Assembly (NCBI GenBank): GCA_964575605.1
Contig: CAZNRN010000020.1
Span: 5,192-69,191, forward strand
DNA length: 64,000 nt
DNA from: JAPWJZ01 sp964575605
GTDB taxonomy: Bacteria > Pseudomonadota > Alphaproteobacteria > Micavibrionales > UBA2020
Reading direction: 5' to 3'
The translations under genes and the position numbers were made by a program. The notes under the pieces are model-generated. The model was not told the DNA's origin and did no database searches. It saw only the letters and a list, made by a program, of their open reading frames with translations. Of this stretch, positions 7,364 to 17,427 are shown one piece after another. The stretch's first letter is position 1. Each line of letters starts with the position of its first letter.

Positions 7364-8545
7364 ATGCCCGACGATAAAAAACCCGGCAGCAACCCGGCTG
7401 ACAAGCCTGTGAGCGGCAATGGCGACCTGACTCCCGGTGAAAAATACGACCCCAGCGCCGACCCGCAGACCGAAGCGCACAAGAAGCGCATGGAAGACCT
7501 TTTCGGCGACCTCGACGAAGACGATGAAGGCAATGACATCGTCGAAACGGTCGAGACGCTGCGCGCCGAGCGCGACACCCTGGCCGCACAGGTCGACCGC
7601 CTGAAAAATTCCGTGTCGCGCACGCGCAAGGAAAATTCCGCGCTGATGGAAAAAGTGAACGCCGGCAAGGACGCGCTGCAGGAAATCGAAAACCTGCGCG
7701 GCGAAGACAAGAAGGTTGCCGCGAAACGCCTGCTGGTGGACCTCGCCCCCGTCGCGACGCAGCTGGAAGAAGGCCTGAAAGAGATCAGCGCCGAGGAACG
7801 CGCCGCGAACCCGAAACTGAACACGCTGACCGTCGGCGTCGAAAAAACCGTCAGCCAGCTGTCGGCCGTTTTCAACAAGTACGGCATCGACCCCAAAGCG
7901 CCGCCCGCCATCGAAGCGCCCGCGGTTAAAGAAGAGAAGCCCGCGGCGCCCGAAGCCGATAAACCCGCGCAGCCCGCGAACGACGGCAGCACCACGCCGC
8001 CCGCCGTGATCGTGAAGGCAGACGACACGCTGGAAAGCCTGAAAGCCGAGCGCGCGCAGCTGCTGGCGGAAGTTTCGAGCCTCACCTCCACCGTTTCCCG
8101 CGCGCAGAGCGACAACCTGACGCTCACCCGCCGCATCGAGGAAGGCAAACAGATTTTGGTGCGCGAGGAAGCCGCGCGCGAAAACGACAAGCAATGGGCG
8201 GCCGAAAAACCGCTGAAAGACCTGATGCCCGTCATCGATACGCTCGAGGCCGGCCTGAAACTCATCAACAACAAGGCGCGTCAGGAAGACCCGAACTTCG
8301 ACCTGCTCGCCAAGACCGTCGAGGGTACGCTGAAGAGCATCAACGCGACCTTCAACAAGCACGGGATCCGGCAGAACAACCCCGTCAACCAGCCCTTCGA
8401 TGACGAACGCCACGAGGCCGTGACCACGGCCGTCGTCCCCGGCGTCGAGCCCGGCATGGTGGTTCAGGTGGTGCAAAAAGGCTACGAGCTGAACGGCCGC
8501 ATCGTCCGCAACGCAAAAGTCGTTGTGACTCCGGACGATATGTAA
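7364..8545 (+). CDS. Internally duplicated GrpE-like protein with one beta domain
   Basis: The 393-residue protein contains two tandem copies of a GrpE-type coiled-coil plus four-helix segment, residues about 64-176 and 224-336 (TLRAERDTLAAQVDRLKNSV against SLKAERAQLLAEVSSLTSTV; DLAPVATQLEEGLKEI against DLMPVIDTLEAGLKLI; AVFNKYGI against ATFNKHGI). They are joined by a Pro/Ala/Glu linker. Only the second copy is followed by the GrpE beta domain (about 345-390, HEAVTTAVVPGVEPGMVVQVVQKGYELNGRIVR), the part that contacts DnaK. The N-terminal 60 residues are acidic and disordered. It sits 70 bases before canonical grpE. I infer a single-chain analogue of the asymmetric GrpE dimer; activity is untested. 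Confidence 0.85.
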   Translation: MPDDKKPGSNPADKPVSGNGDLTPGEKYDPSADPQTEAHKKRMEDLFGDLDEDDEGNDIVETVETLRAERDTLAAQVDRLKNSVSRTRKENSALMEKVNAGKDALQEIENLRGEDKKVAAKRLLVDLAPVATQLEEGLKEISAEERAANPKLNTLTVGVEKTVSQLSAVFNKYGIDPKAPPAIEAPAVKEEKPAAPEADKPAQPANDGSTTPPAVIVKADDTLESLKAERAQLLAEVSSLTSTVSRAQSDNLTLTRRIEEGKQILVREEAARENDKQWAAEKPLKDLMPVIDTLEAGLKLINNKARQEDPNFDLLAKTVEGTLKSINATFNKHGIRQNNPVNQPFDDERHEAVTTAVVPGVEPGMVVQVVQKGYELNGRIVRNAKVVVTPDDM

Positions 8546-8615
8546 GGCCGAACGCCCGCCTTGAAATTGGCGCCGAAAAACCCCATTCTTACACTCAGGT
8601 AAGAACGAGGATATT

Positions 8616-9206
8616 ATGACAGACCCGCAATCCGCCCCCGACACGCCCGAGGAAGAAACCCCCGCGATGGACGAAGCCGCCGGCGACGAACTTGCCGCAG
8701 CCCAGGCGCGCATCGCCGAGCTGGAAAAGAAAGTCACCGAAATCAAGGACCAGGCGCTGCGCGCGCTGGCCGAGGCCGATAACACCCGCAAACGCATGGA
8801 GCGCGAGCGGCAGGATATCGCAAAATTCGCCGTGTCGTCCTTCGCCCGCGACCTGCTGACCGTCGCCGACAACCTGCGCCGCGCCCTTGGCGCCATTTCG
8901 CAGGACGCCCGCAACGGCTCGACCGAGCTCGACAATATCTATACGGGCGTCGAGGCGACCGAGCGCGAGCTGCTGAAGCTGTTCGAGAAAAATTCCATCA
9001 CCCGCATCGACCCGCAGGGGCAGAAGTTCGACGCCAACCTGCACGAGGTGATGTTCGAAGTCGACGCCCCCGGCGCCGCCCCCGGCACCATCGTCACGGT
9101 GCTCGACCCCGGCTACACCATCCACGAACGCCTCCTCCGCCCCGCCCGCGTGGGTGTCGCCCGAAGCGATGCCGCGAATGGCGGTACGGTGGATAAGGAA
9201 GTCTGA
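8616..9206 (+). CDS. grpE: GrpE nucleotide-exchange factor
   Basis: GrpE releases ADP from DnaK. This 196-residue protein has the usual plan: a disordered acidic head, a coiled coil (about 25-75, ELEKKVTEIKDQALRALAEADNTRKRMERE is split here only by my reading), the helical segment FARDLLTVADNLRRAL, and the beta domain LHEVMFEVDAPGAAPGTI through GYTIHERLLRPARVGVA. It directly follows the duplicated GrpE-like gene and is probably in the same transcript. dnaK and dnaJ are about 4 kb downstream rather than adjacent. Confidence 0.95.
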   Translation: MTDPQSAPDTPEEETPAMDEAAGDELAAAQARIAELEKKVTEIKDQALRALAEADNTRKRMERERQDIAKFAVSSFARDLLTVADNLRRALGAISQDARNGSTELDNIYTGVEATERELLKLFEKNSITRIDPQGQKFDANLHEVMFEVDAPGAAPGTIVTVLDPGYTIHERLLRPARVGVARSDAANGGTVDKEV

Positions 9207-9217
9207 TTCACTGTCAG

Positions 9218-9376
9218 GTCGCCCCTGCGAAGGCAGGGGCCCAGTACCGTTGTCATCAAAAATGCTGTTGGAAAAAACAAGCGCAGGCTGTCGTCGCTTG
9301 TTAGTGCTGCCTGCGACTGCGGCGCGAGCCGCGTTTATAACCCACGGTGCTAGGCCCCTGCCTTCGCAGGGGCGAC
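9218..9376. repeat. REP-like inverted repeat pair downstream of grpE
   Basis: GTCGCCCCTGCGAAGGCAGG followed by GGCCCAG (9218-9244) recurs inverted at 9350-9376 with one mismatch. Each arm is itself a hairpin (CCCCTGC-GAAG-GCAGGGG). This arrangement is typical of paired extragenic palindromes scattered in proteobacterial genomes. The 105 bases between the arms hold no gene that I can see. Confidence 0.7.
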
Positions 9377-9390
9377 AATGTTTGTATAGA

Positions 9391-9948
9391 TTACGGCGCG
9401 GGCCCCGCGCCGGGTTTCTTGAACTTGATCGGCGCCAGCACCTGCACCTTGTCTTCGGTGACGGTGGCCTGTTCGGCGACTTTTTCCAGCTCGGCTTCTT
9501 TTTTCTCCTGCTGGATTTTGGGGGTGACGGTTGCGCCCTGCAGCCATTTCTCGCCGTTCTGCCACCATTCGTTGCATTCGGCTTTTTCGACGGCGGGGCC
9601 GTCGTCGCGGTGCAGCTTGTCGTTCTGGTACCACATTTTGTCGCCGTTCGCATGCACGACGGCGGGGCCGTTATCGCGGTGGCGCAACCCGTTCAGGAAA
9701 TATTCATAGCCGCCGTCGGCCAGTTCTTTCGCCGGGCCGTCTTCGCGGTGCAGGTTGCCGAATTTATAAAACTCGCGGTGCTTGCCGTTGGCGCTCACGT
9801 ACGCGGGCTCGCCGCCGTCGCGGTGGAGTTTCCAGTGGAAATACCAGTACTGGTTGCCGGCACCGTCCATCGTGCGGCCGACCGGCAGGTGGCAGACGTG
9901 TTTCAGCCTGGCGAAGACATCGGTAATTTTCACGGGGTGCGACTCCAT
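9391..9948 (-). CDS. MORN-like/YwqK-like repeat protein
   Basis: The 185-residue protein carries four copies of a roughly 23-residue unit with the core LHRDDGPA (HR pairs near residues 42, 67, 90 and 113), separated by aromatic stretches such as WYQND, YEYFLNG and EWWQNGEKW. Such units resemble MORN-like repeats of the YwqK family and of large-phage proteins. The C-terminus is Lys/Glu-rich and then Pro-rich. There is no signal peptide. The function is unknown; repeats of this kind are likely beta-hairpins forming a binding surface. Confidence 0.75.
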   Translation of the reverse strand: MESHPVKITDVFARLKHVCHLPVGRTMDGAGNQYWYFHWKLHRDGGEPAYVSANGKHREFYKFGNLHREDGPAKELADGGYEYFLNGLRHRDNGPAVVHANGDKMWYQNDKLHRDDGPAVEKAECNEWWQNGEKWLQGATVTPKIQQEKKEAELEKVAEQATVTEDKVQVLAPIKFKKPGAGPAP

Positions 9949-10051
9949 ATGAACGGATAAAAATAATGCGCCGCCATATTAGAAAATTATGGCAATCGGT
10001 CAACCCGTAATCATGCCGGATGCGAAAATACTTCTTGGCATTATGGGAATA

Positions 10052-10303
10052 TCAGCGGTTATATTCCGCCTTGAACGTGAAGCCGCCGAACGAGGCCGGA
10101 ATATCGGCAGGCTTGGTCGCTCCCGTTTTCGACAGCACCACGCGGCCGAAGGGTTCGTTCGTTTTGGGATCGATGTCGAGCATCACGCCCTGCACATCGG
10201 GCGAATAGGTCATCATCTGGCGCATGGCGGCGTCGTGTTTGTTGAACACGGCATTCAATTCCGACAGCGACCATTCTTTCTTTTTCTCGCCAAACCCTAA
10301 CAT
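10052..10303 (-). CDS. Small protein of unknown function (83 aa)
   Basis: The ATG at 10303 is chosen because GGGAG lies 6 bases upstream; an in-frame ATG further out (10336) lacks one. The protein starts MLGFGEKKKEWSLSELN and ends in a short beta-rich segment (GVMLDIDPKTNEPFGRVVLSK). I do not recognise a family. It stands alone between the MORN-like gene and an exported protein on the same strand. Confidence 0.6.
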   Translation of the reverse strand: MLGFGEKKKEWSLSELNAVFNKHDAAMRQMMTYSPDVQGVMLDIDPKTNEPFGRVVLSKTGATKPADIPASFGGFTFKAEYNR

Positions 10304-10374
10304 GCATGCTCCCTTTTGATGCGGCTGCAGCATCATAGCGGGGAATAATGTTTATGGCAAATACTGGCGGGTAA

Positions 10375-11253
10375 CTACCTGCAATTCCTGGCAATACGGG
10401 CATTCAGCGGCTGGTCGGTTTCGGCGCGCCTGACACAGGAATGGCCGGGATCGCCCGCAGGCGGCTTCACGCCCTCGGCCAGTAAAAACCGCACCGCATG
10501 GCTGCCTGTCAGCCCCGCCGGATAGCGTGGGACATTCTTCACGATTTTGTATCCGTCATCCGTTTTGACGATTTTCTTTTCCTCGGCCAGCTGCGCGAGC
10601 CCCGCCTCGCGCGGCAGCACGTCGTAGGCTTCGGTCGTCGCATCCGAAACGATATCCGCAGGCTTCAAATCGGCGGTTCCCGCTGTCGTCCCTGCAGCGA
10701 CGTCGACTGTCCCGTCAGGGGTTATGCCGAAATTCATGACTGTCACGGCCGCGCCCGATGCAGTCACCGCGCGTCCTGCCATGGCCTGCAAGGAAAGCGC
10801 GGCCTGCCGCGCTTCCGCGCTGTCTGCTTCGGGCGAGAGGACGGGAATGCAGTCGCGCAGCTTTACGATTGAAACTTTCGCGGCCGCCAGTCCCGCCACG
10901 CCCGCCATGGTTTCTTTCTGCCCGCGCGCCGCGGGCCCCGCCGCAATGAAACGTGAAATGCGCGACGCATCGCCATCCACCTGCCAGATGACGGATGTGC
11001 CGGCCGCCGCGACAATGTAGAGCTGTCCCGTTCCCGCCGTCGCCGTGACGCGCACAACAGTTGTCAGTGTGTCCTGCCCCGCGAGGCTCCGGGTCGAAAA
11101 CAACCCGCCTTCATAGGCATTCAGGAAGACGATGGTATCGCCGGCCCCCGCGGCGGGCGCCGCACAGCCCTCCGCCCCTGCCCGGGATGACAGGACAAGG
11201 AGCAGGAGCAGCAGCAGCAGCGCCACAGGGCGAAGGTTCGGATAACGGGGCAT
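10375..11253 (-). CDS. Exported protein of unknown function
   Basis: The 292-residue product begins with a basic residue cluster and an unusually pure leucine run (encoded by a CAG/CTG triplet tract at about 11204-11222), then SSRAGAEG, a likely signal peptidase I site near residue 27. The remainder is Ala/Val/Thr-rich with mostly beta-type sequence and four cysteines (C30, then RDC, then HSC and NCR near the end) that could form disulfides in the periplasm. No family is recognised. Confidence 0.7.
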   Translation of the reverse strand: MPRYPNLRPVALLLLLLLLVLSSRAGAEGCAAPAAGAGDTIVFLNAYEGGLFSTRSLAGQDTLTTVVRVTATAGTGQLYIVAAAGTSVIWQVDGDASRISRFIAAGPAARGQKETMAGVAGLAAAKVSIVKLRDCIPVLSPEADSAEARQAALSLQAMAGRAVTASGAAVTVMNFGITPDGTVDVAAGTTAGTADLKPADIVSDATTEAYDVLPREAGLAQLAEEKKIVKTDDGYKIVKNVPRYPAGLTGSHAVRFLLAEGVKPPAGDPGHSCVRRAETDQPLNARIARNCR

Positions 11254-11299
11254 CCTTTAATTGTAACAAAAACAAGCCACTAAACGATTAACCCGTCAA

Positions 11300-11328
11300 T
11301 TGACATATACCGCCATTTGTCATACGAT
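11300..11328 (+). promoter_or_regulatory. Promoter giving a leaderless mRNA for the 11336 gene
   Basis: TTGACA (11300-11305), exactly 17 bases, then TACGAT (11323-11328). The predicted start is 11335-11336, that is, at the ATG itself, with no room for a ribosome binding site. The in-frame TTG at 11300 is part of the -35 box and cannot be the start codon. Confidence 0.65.
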
Positions 11329-11335
11329 ACCCGCC

Positions 11336-11929
11336 ATGGATCAGAAAACACTGGCAAAATATCCCCTCGCGGAAATGGCTTTCATGGAGCATGACGATTT
11401 TTATGCGCGCCATGTGAAGGAAGGCATGGACGCGAGCTTGAAAAAATCGCGCGAGCGCATGTTCGAGATTATCGACCAGTGCGTCGACTGCCCGCCGTAC
11501 CCGAAGGACGCGCTGATGGTGGTCGCCCTCATCAGCCTAGACCCGCTGGCCTGCAACCAGATGTACGGCGACCCTTACTACGGCACCGATGTCGACGCGC
11601 TGATGATCCAGCTGGTGGAACGTTCCAAAGAACCCGGCGCGGCGCTGCCCTATGGCATTGCCGCGATCGTCACCTCGATCGCGATCGTGAAGATGGAAGA
11701 GGCGATAGACAACATCCAGGCCGGCCGCCTTGCCGTCACGCCCGGTGAAGTCAAAGCCACGCTGGCGCGCGGCGCCGAGAATGACGGCATGTACCTGCCG
11801 AACCTGAAAAACCGCGACCTGCAGGATTTGTACGAAACCACGCAGTTCGCCTTTTTCTGCGCCGTCGAGCGCGCCGCCAAAATCGACCGCAAACCCCCGC
11901 CCCCCGATTTCGGCGGGCCGGTTTTCTGA
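11336..11929 (+). CDS. Conserved-looking protein of unknown function, leaderless
   Basis: The 197-residue protein starts MDQKTLAKYPLAEMAF. The ATG at 11336 is set by the promoter geometry just upstream. It is mostly helical with a CVDCPPYPKD segment and a hydrophobic stretch (GIAAIVTSIAIV) that is probably a buried helix, not a membrane segment. The C-terminus is Pro-rich (KPPPPDFGGPVF). I do not recognise a family. It is convergent with the Cys-rich exported protein, with 4 bases between stops. Confidence 0.75.
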   Translation: MDQKTLAKYPLAEMAFMEHDDFYARHVKEGMDASLKKSRERMFEIIDQCVDCPPYPKDALMVVALISLDPLACNQMYGDPYYGTDVDALMIQLVERSKEPGAALPYGIAAIVTSIAIVKMEEAIDNIQAGRLAVTPGEVKATLARGAENDGMYLPNLKNRDLQDLYETTQFAFFCAVERAAKIDRKPPPPDFGGPVF

Positions 11930-11933
11930 TTAA

Positions 11934-12320
11934 TTACTCGCAGCCGCTCTGCTTGCGGCAGAGCTTCTGGTAGAAGTCGTATTTCTCCAGCCACTTTTTC
12001 TTGTTGGGCGAATTCGGCGCGCACTGGCCGTTCATGCAGTAGGGCATGGCGTTATTCGCGCCTGAGTAGGCCATTTGCTTGCACTTCTTTTGGCAGGCCG
12101 CGACGCGCTGCAGTTCCTCCATCTTCTTCTGCTGCTCGGCCGCGCTCTGGGTGACGCTGTTGCCGGGCAGGTTCTGCTGCGGAACGCCGCCGAAGCCTCC
12201 CTGCGGCACGTTGGCCGGCGTGGTGCGCTGGATGGTAAGGCCCTGTGTGCGCTGCTCGGCCATCGCAGGCGCGGCGAAAACAAGAAGAGCAAGGACGAGG
12301 ATCAGCAGCCGGGTTTTCAT
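11934..12320 (-). CDS. Small Cys-rich exported protein
   Basis: The start at 12320 gives a 128-residue precursor with a classical signal peptide (MKTRLL, a hydrophobic core, then APAMA-EQR). It is preceded by GAAGGAA. The mature part has a Gln/Gly-rich stretch and then six cysteines in the pattern CxxxC, CxxxxC, CxxxxxC within the last 55 residues (CQKKC, CMNGQC, CRKQSGC), suggesting a disulfide-stabilised periplasmic domain. A longer in-frame reading upstream lacks a signal peptide and is rejected. The function is unknown. Confidence 0.75.
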   Translation of the reverse strand: MKTRLLILVLALLVFAAPAMAEQRTQGLTIQRTTPANVPQGGFGGVPQQNLPGNSVTQSAAEQQKKMEELQRVAACQKKCKQMAYSGANNAMPYCMNGQCAPNSPNKKKWLEKYDFYQKLCRKQSGCE

Positions 12321-12989
12321 GCAATGGGTTCCTTCTAAAAAACTTGATGCGCAAAGGTAATCAGCCCTGTGAAAAGGGTCAAGCGATCTAAAATGTATAA
12401 AAAGATACGCCGCGCGGCTTTCGCAAATTGAAGGTGCCTGCTCGCGAGTTATTGTTATCGTTGTCACTGTCAAAAGCGCGTCGGCCGCGCGGCGTACAAA
12501 GTTTATTGGCGGAAACCCCCGATCTTTTTTCCGCTTGGTAGTCCAAAATATTCACGATGTGCAAAAACCCTGCGCCCCTGTCTCGCCATATCCCAGGTTC
12601 ACCCGTTCGATTTGGGGGGGCGGACTCCCGGGGCACAATTCTATTATACCAATAAATTGCGTTTTTAGCATTCACTTATGGTTACAATTGCGCATTGAAC
12701 CTTAAAAACGCTGTCTTTAAACCCTATATTTTGCTGGGTTTTCAATGGAAATATAAAATCACGAAACCGCAATTTTATAAGCCTTGAAAAATCACGCTTT
12801 TTTGCACGAAAATTTGTAATCCGGCAGCGCAAAAGCCCCGTATAAACCTTGAGAAAAACCTTCACATCATGTGCAAAGGGTAGTAATTTTCTGCGACTGA
12901 ACTACCTGTATGCACTGATGAATGGGAATTAGGGAAAGTGCTAGCTTTACAGGCTTTCCCGCATATTTGCCGAACGAAAGGAAACTAAA
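12321..12989. other. 669-base intergenic region upstream of dnaK
   Basis: I see no convincing gene. The right half (about 12640-12880) is AT-rich. It holds a long stem with arms GCGTTTTTA and TAAAAACGC (12659-12667 and 12703-12711) and two CTTGA strings (12783, 12849) that could be sigma32 -35 boxes, but no clear -10 partner. Just before dnaK, GGGAAAG (12932-12938) pairs with CTTTCCC (12954-12960), giving a possible 5'UTR hairpin 30 bases from the start. An unannotated small RNA in the GC-rich left half cannot be excluded. Confidence 0.5.
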
Positions 12990-14948
<1,959 letters not shown>

Positions 14949-15019
14949 GCAAGGCGACAGGGCAAGCGGGGGACGATGTAACACGCGTCTCCCGCGCCCC
15001 CTTAAGGGCTTAAGGGCAT

Positions 15020-16201
15020 ATGGCGAAAAAAGATTTTTACCAGTTACTGGGCGTCGACAAGAAAGCCACGGCGGACGAGCTGAAAAAGGCCTACCGCAAG
15101 CTTGCGATGCAATACCACCCCGACAAGAACCCCGGCAACAAAGAGGCCGAGGCGAAATTCAAGGAAATCAGCGAGGCCTATGGCGTGCTCTCGGACGAGC
15201 AGCAGCGCGCGGCCTATGACCGCTTCGGCCATGGCGCCTTCGAGGCCGGCATGCGCGGCGGCGCGGGCGGCGGTGCCGGCGGCGGCAACCCCTTCGGCGG
15301 CGGTGGCGGCGGCTTCGGCGGCTTTTCCGATATCTTCGAAGAAATGTTCGGCGATTTCGCGGCCGGCATGGGCGGCCAGCAACGCCGCGGCGGCGAGGGC
15401 AGCACGGCACGGCGCGGCGCCGACACCAGCCACGAAATGGAAATTTCGCTGGAGGAAGCCTTCGCGGGCAAGGAAGCCACCATTAAAGTCGCCAGCTGGC
15501 AGGGCTGCGTCGCCTGCAATAACACCGGCGCGGAAAAAGGCACCAAGGCCGAAACCTGCCAGACCTGCCACGGTTCCGGCCGCATGCGCGCGCAGCAGGG
15601 CTTCTTCACGGTCGAGCGCACCTGCCCCACCTGCGGGGGCCAGGGCCAGACGATTAAAACCCCCTGCCATATTTGCGGCGGCGCGGGCCGCACGCGCAAA
15701 GAGAAACAACTCCAGATCTCGGTGCCCGCGGGCATCGAGGACGGCACGCGCATCCGCCTCTCGGGCGAGGGCGAGGCCGGCACGCGCGGCGGACCGCCGG
15801 GCGACCTTTACGTTTTCCTCTCCATACGTCCCCATAGATTTTTGCAGCGCGAGGCGTCCAACCTTTTCTGCCGCGTGCCCGTGCCGATGACGACGGTCGC
15901 GCTGGGCGGCACGGTGGAAGTTCCCACCATCGACGGCAAGCGCATGAAGGTGACAGTGCCCGCAGGCACCCAGACGGGGCAGCAGTTCAGGCTGAAGGGC
16001 AAGGGCATGACGATTTTGCGCTCCCCCAACCGCGGCGACATGTTTGTCGAAGTGCTGGTGGAAACGCCCGTCAACCTGTCGAAGAAGCAGAAAGAACTGC
16101 TGCAGCAATTCGCCGGCGACGCGCCCGAAGACAAGACCAGCCCCCAGTCCTCCAGCTTCTTTTCCAAAGTGAAAGAGCTGTGGGAAGACCTGAAGGATTA
16201 A
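15020..16201 (+). CDS. dnaJ: Chaperone DnaJ (Hsp40)
   Basis: This is the co-chaperone of DnaK. In 393 residues it has a J domain (DFYQLLGVDKKATADELKKAY, HPDKN), a long Gly/Phe-rich segment (about 75-125), four zinc-binding CxxCxGxG-type repeats (CVACNNTG, CQTCHGSG, CPTCGGQG, CHICGGAG) and the C-terminal substrate-binding domain (GDLYVFLSIRPHRFLQRE, NRGDMFVEVLVETPVNLSKK). The first zinc motif is slightly degenerate, with Asn in place of the first Gly. It is probably in one transcript with dnaK. Confidence 0.98.
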   Translation: MAKKDFYQLLGVDKKATADELKKAYRKLAMQYHPDKNPGNKEAEAKFKEISEAYGVLSDEQQRAAYDRFGHGAFEAGMRGGAGGGAGGGNPFGGGGGGFGGFSDIFEEMFGDFAAGMGGQQRRGGEGSTARRGADTSHEMEISLEEAFAGKEATIKVASWQGCVACNNTGAEKGTKAETCQTCHGSGRMRAQQGFFTVERTCPTCGGQGQTIKTPCHICGGAGRTRKEKQLQISVPAGIEDGTRIRLSGEGEAGTRGGPPGDLYVFLSIRPHRFLQREASNLFCRVPVPMTTVALGGTVEVPTIDGKRMKVTVPAGTQTGQQFRLKGKGMTILRSPNRGDMFVEVLVETPVNLSKKQKELLQQFAGDAPEDKTSPQSSSFFSKVKELWEDLKD

Positions 16202-16205
16202 GTTG

Positions 16206-16604
16206 ATGCGTTTCGTTGCATTCGCACTGGCGCTCTTTGCCTTTTCAGCCAGCGCTTACGCTATCGTTGCACCGATTGAACCCACACCGCCCGCGGTTTA
16301 TACCTGCACACCTGATGCCTTTAAGCTGGAAGCCGACGGTGACGGGCTGCGCCTGACGGGCAGCCTCGATATGCCGACACCGGGTTACAAATACTGGTTC
16401 GCCGATATCGAAACGCGCCCCGACAATTCCATCCACGCCACCTTGAAAGTCACCGCGCCCGAGGGCATGGTGATACAGGTGATATCGCCGATGGATATCG
16501 AACAGGCCTTCGGCCTCGCGGCGAAACTTGTCATCAAGGTCGACGGAAAATACAACGACGGCGCAGAAGAAATCATCTGCAAGGAAAAAGGTGAAAAAGA
16601 ATGA
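16206..16604 (+). CDS. Small exported protein of unknown function
   Basis: This is a 132-residue precursor with a signal peptide (MRFVAFALALFAFSASAYA). The ATG at 16206 is preferred over the TTG three bases earlier. The mature part is beta-rich with two cysteines (YTCTPD near the start, EIICKEK near the end) that may pair. It begins 4 bases after dnaJ and its TGA overlaps the ATG of dapB (ATGA), so it is probably translated as part of the dnaKJ-dapB unit. No family is recognised. Confidence 0.75.
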   Translation: MRFVAFALALFAFSASAYAIVAPIEPTPPAVYTCTPDAFKLEADGDGLRLTGSLDMPTPGYKYWFADIETRPDNSIHATLKVTAPEGMVIQVISPMDIEQAFGLAAKLVIKVDGKYNDGAEEIICKEKGEKE

Positions 16605-17401
16605 AACTCGGCATCCTTGGCGGCGCTGGCCGCATGGGGCAGATGATTGCCCGCGAGATCCTCGCCAATGACCATGGCGCGAAACTTTTCGCCGCCGTCG
16701 ACCACAAGAAAAGCTGGGCGATCGGCAAGGACATGGGCGGCATTCTGGGCGCCGACCCCTGCGGCATCTGCGTCACTACCGACAAGGAAGCGGCGTTTAA
16801 AGCCTGCGACGTGCTGGTCGATTTCACCACGGCAGACGCCGTCACCGAACACGCGGCGCTGGCGCACCAGCACGGCAAGGGGCTGATCGTCGGTACAACA
16901 GGTTTGGGCGACAAGGAAATGGCGGCCATCAAGGCGGCGGCCAGCAAATCCCCGATGCTGCAGGCCGCGAACATGAGCGTGGGCGTGAACCTTCTCGTCT
17001 CGCTGGTCGAAAAAGCCGCAGCCATGCTGGGCCCCGAATACGATATCGAGATTTTCGAAGCGCACCACAGGCATAAAATCGACGCGCCTTCGGGCACCGC
17101 CCTCTCCCTTGGCCATGCCGCGGCACGCGGCCGCGGCGTCAGGCTGGAAGACGCCATGGTGCCCGCGCGATTTGGCCAGATCGGCGCGCGCCCCGTGGGC
17201 GCCATCGGCATGTCGGTGTTCCGCGGCGGCGACGTCGTGGGCGACCATACCGTTACTTTCGCAGGCACGGGCGAACGCATCGAATTCGCGCACAAGGCTT
17301 CCGACCGTTCGCTCTTCGCCAAGGGCGCGGTCAAGGCCGCCGTCTGGCTGCACGGCAAACCCGCAGGGCTTTACACCATGCGCGACGTGCTCGGCGTTTA
17401 A
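16601..17401 (+). CDS. dapB: 4-hydroxy-tetrahydrodipicolinate reductase
   Basis: DapB makes tetrahydrodipicolinate with NAD(P)H in lysine and diaminopimelate synthesis. The 266-residue protein has the nucleotide loop GILGGAGRMGQMI, VLVDFTTADAVTEH, VGTTGL, the catalytic EIFEAHHRHKIDAPSGTAL, and the C-terminal HGKPAGLYTMRDVLGV. The length is typical. It overlaps the preceding small gene by 4 bases; linkage to dnaKJ is common in alphaproteobacteria. Confidence 0.97.
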   Translation: MKLGILGGAGRMGQMIAREILANDHGAKLFAAVDHKKSWAIGKDMGGILGADPCGICVTTDKEAAFKACDVLVDFTTADAVTEHAALAHQHGKGLIVGTTGLGDKEMAAIKAAASKSPMLQAANMSVGVNLLVSLVEKAAAMLGPEYDIEIFEAHHRHKIDAPSGTALSLGHAAARGRGVRLEDAMVPARFGQIGARPVGAIGMSVFRGGDVVGDHTVTFAGTGERIEFAHKASDRSLFAKGAVKAAVWLHGKPAGLYTMRDVLGV

Positions 17402-17427
17402 GTTTCAAAATCACAGGAGAAAACAAC

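Noticed and set aside
11204..11222. CAG/CTG triplet repeat
   Set aside because: It encodes the leucine core of a signal peptide; short, in frame and not a separate element.
12388..12675. 95-codon open frame in the dnaK upstream gap
   Set aside because: No ribosome site, odd composition and no recognisable sequence; it spans a change in base composition.
12909..12944. CIRCE-like half sites (TATGCACTG and AAGTGCTAG) before dnaK
   Set aside because: The halves match only partly (about 6/9 and 7/9) and are 18 bases apart instead of 9.
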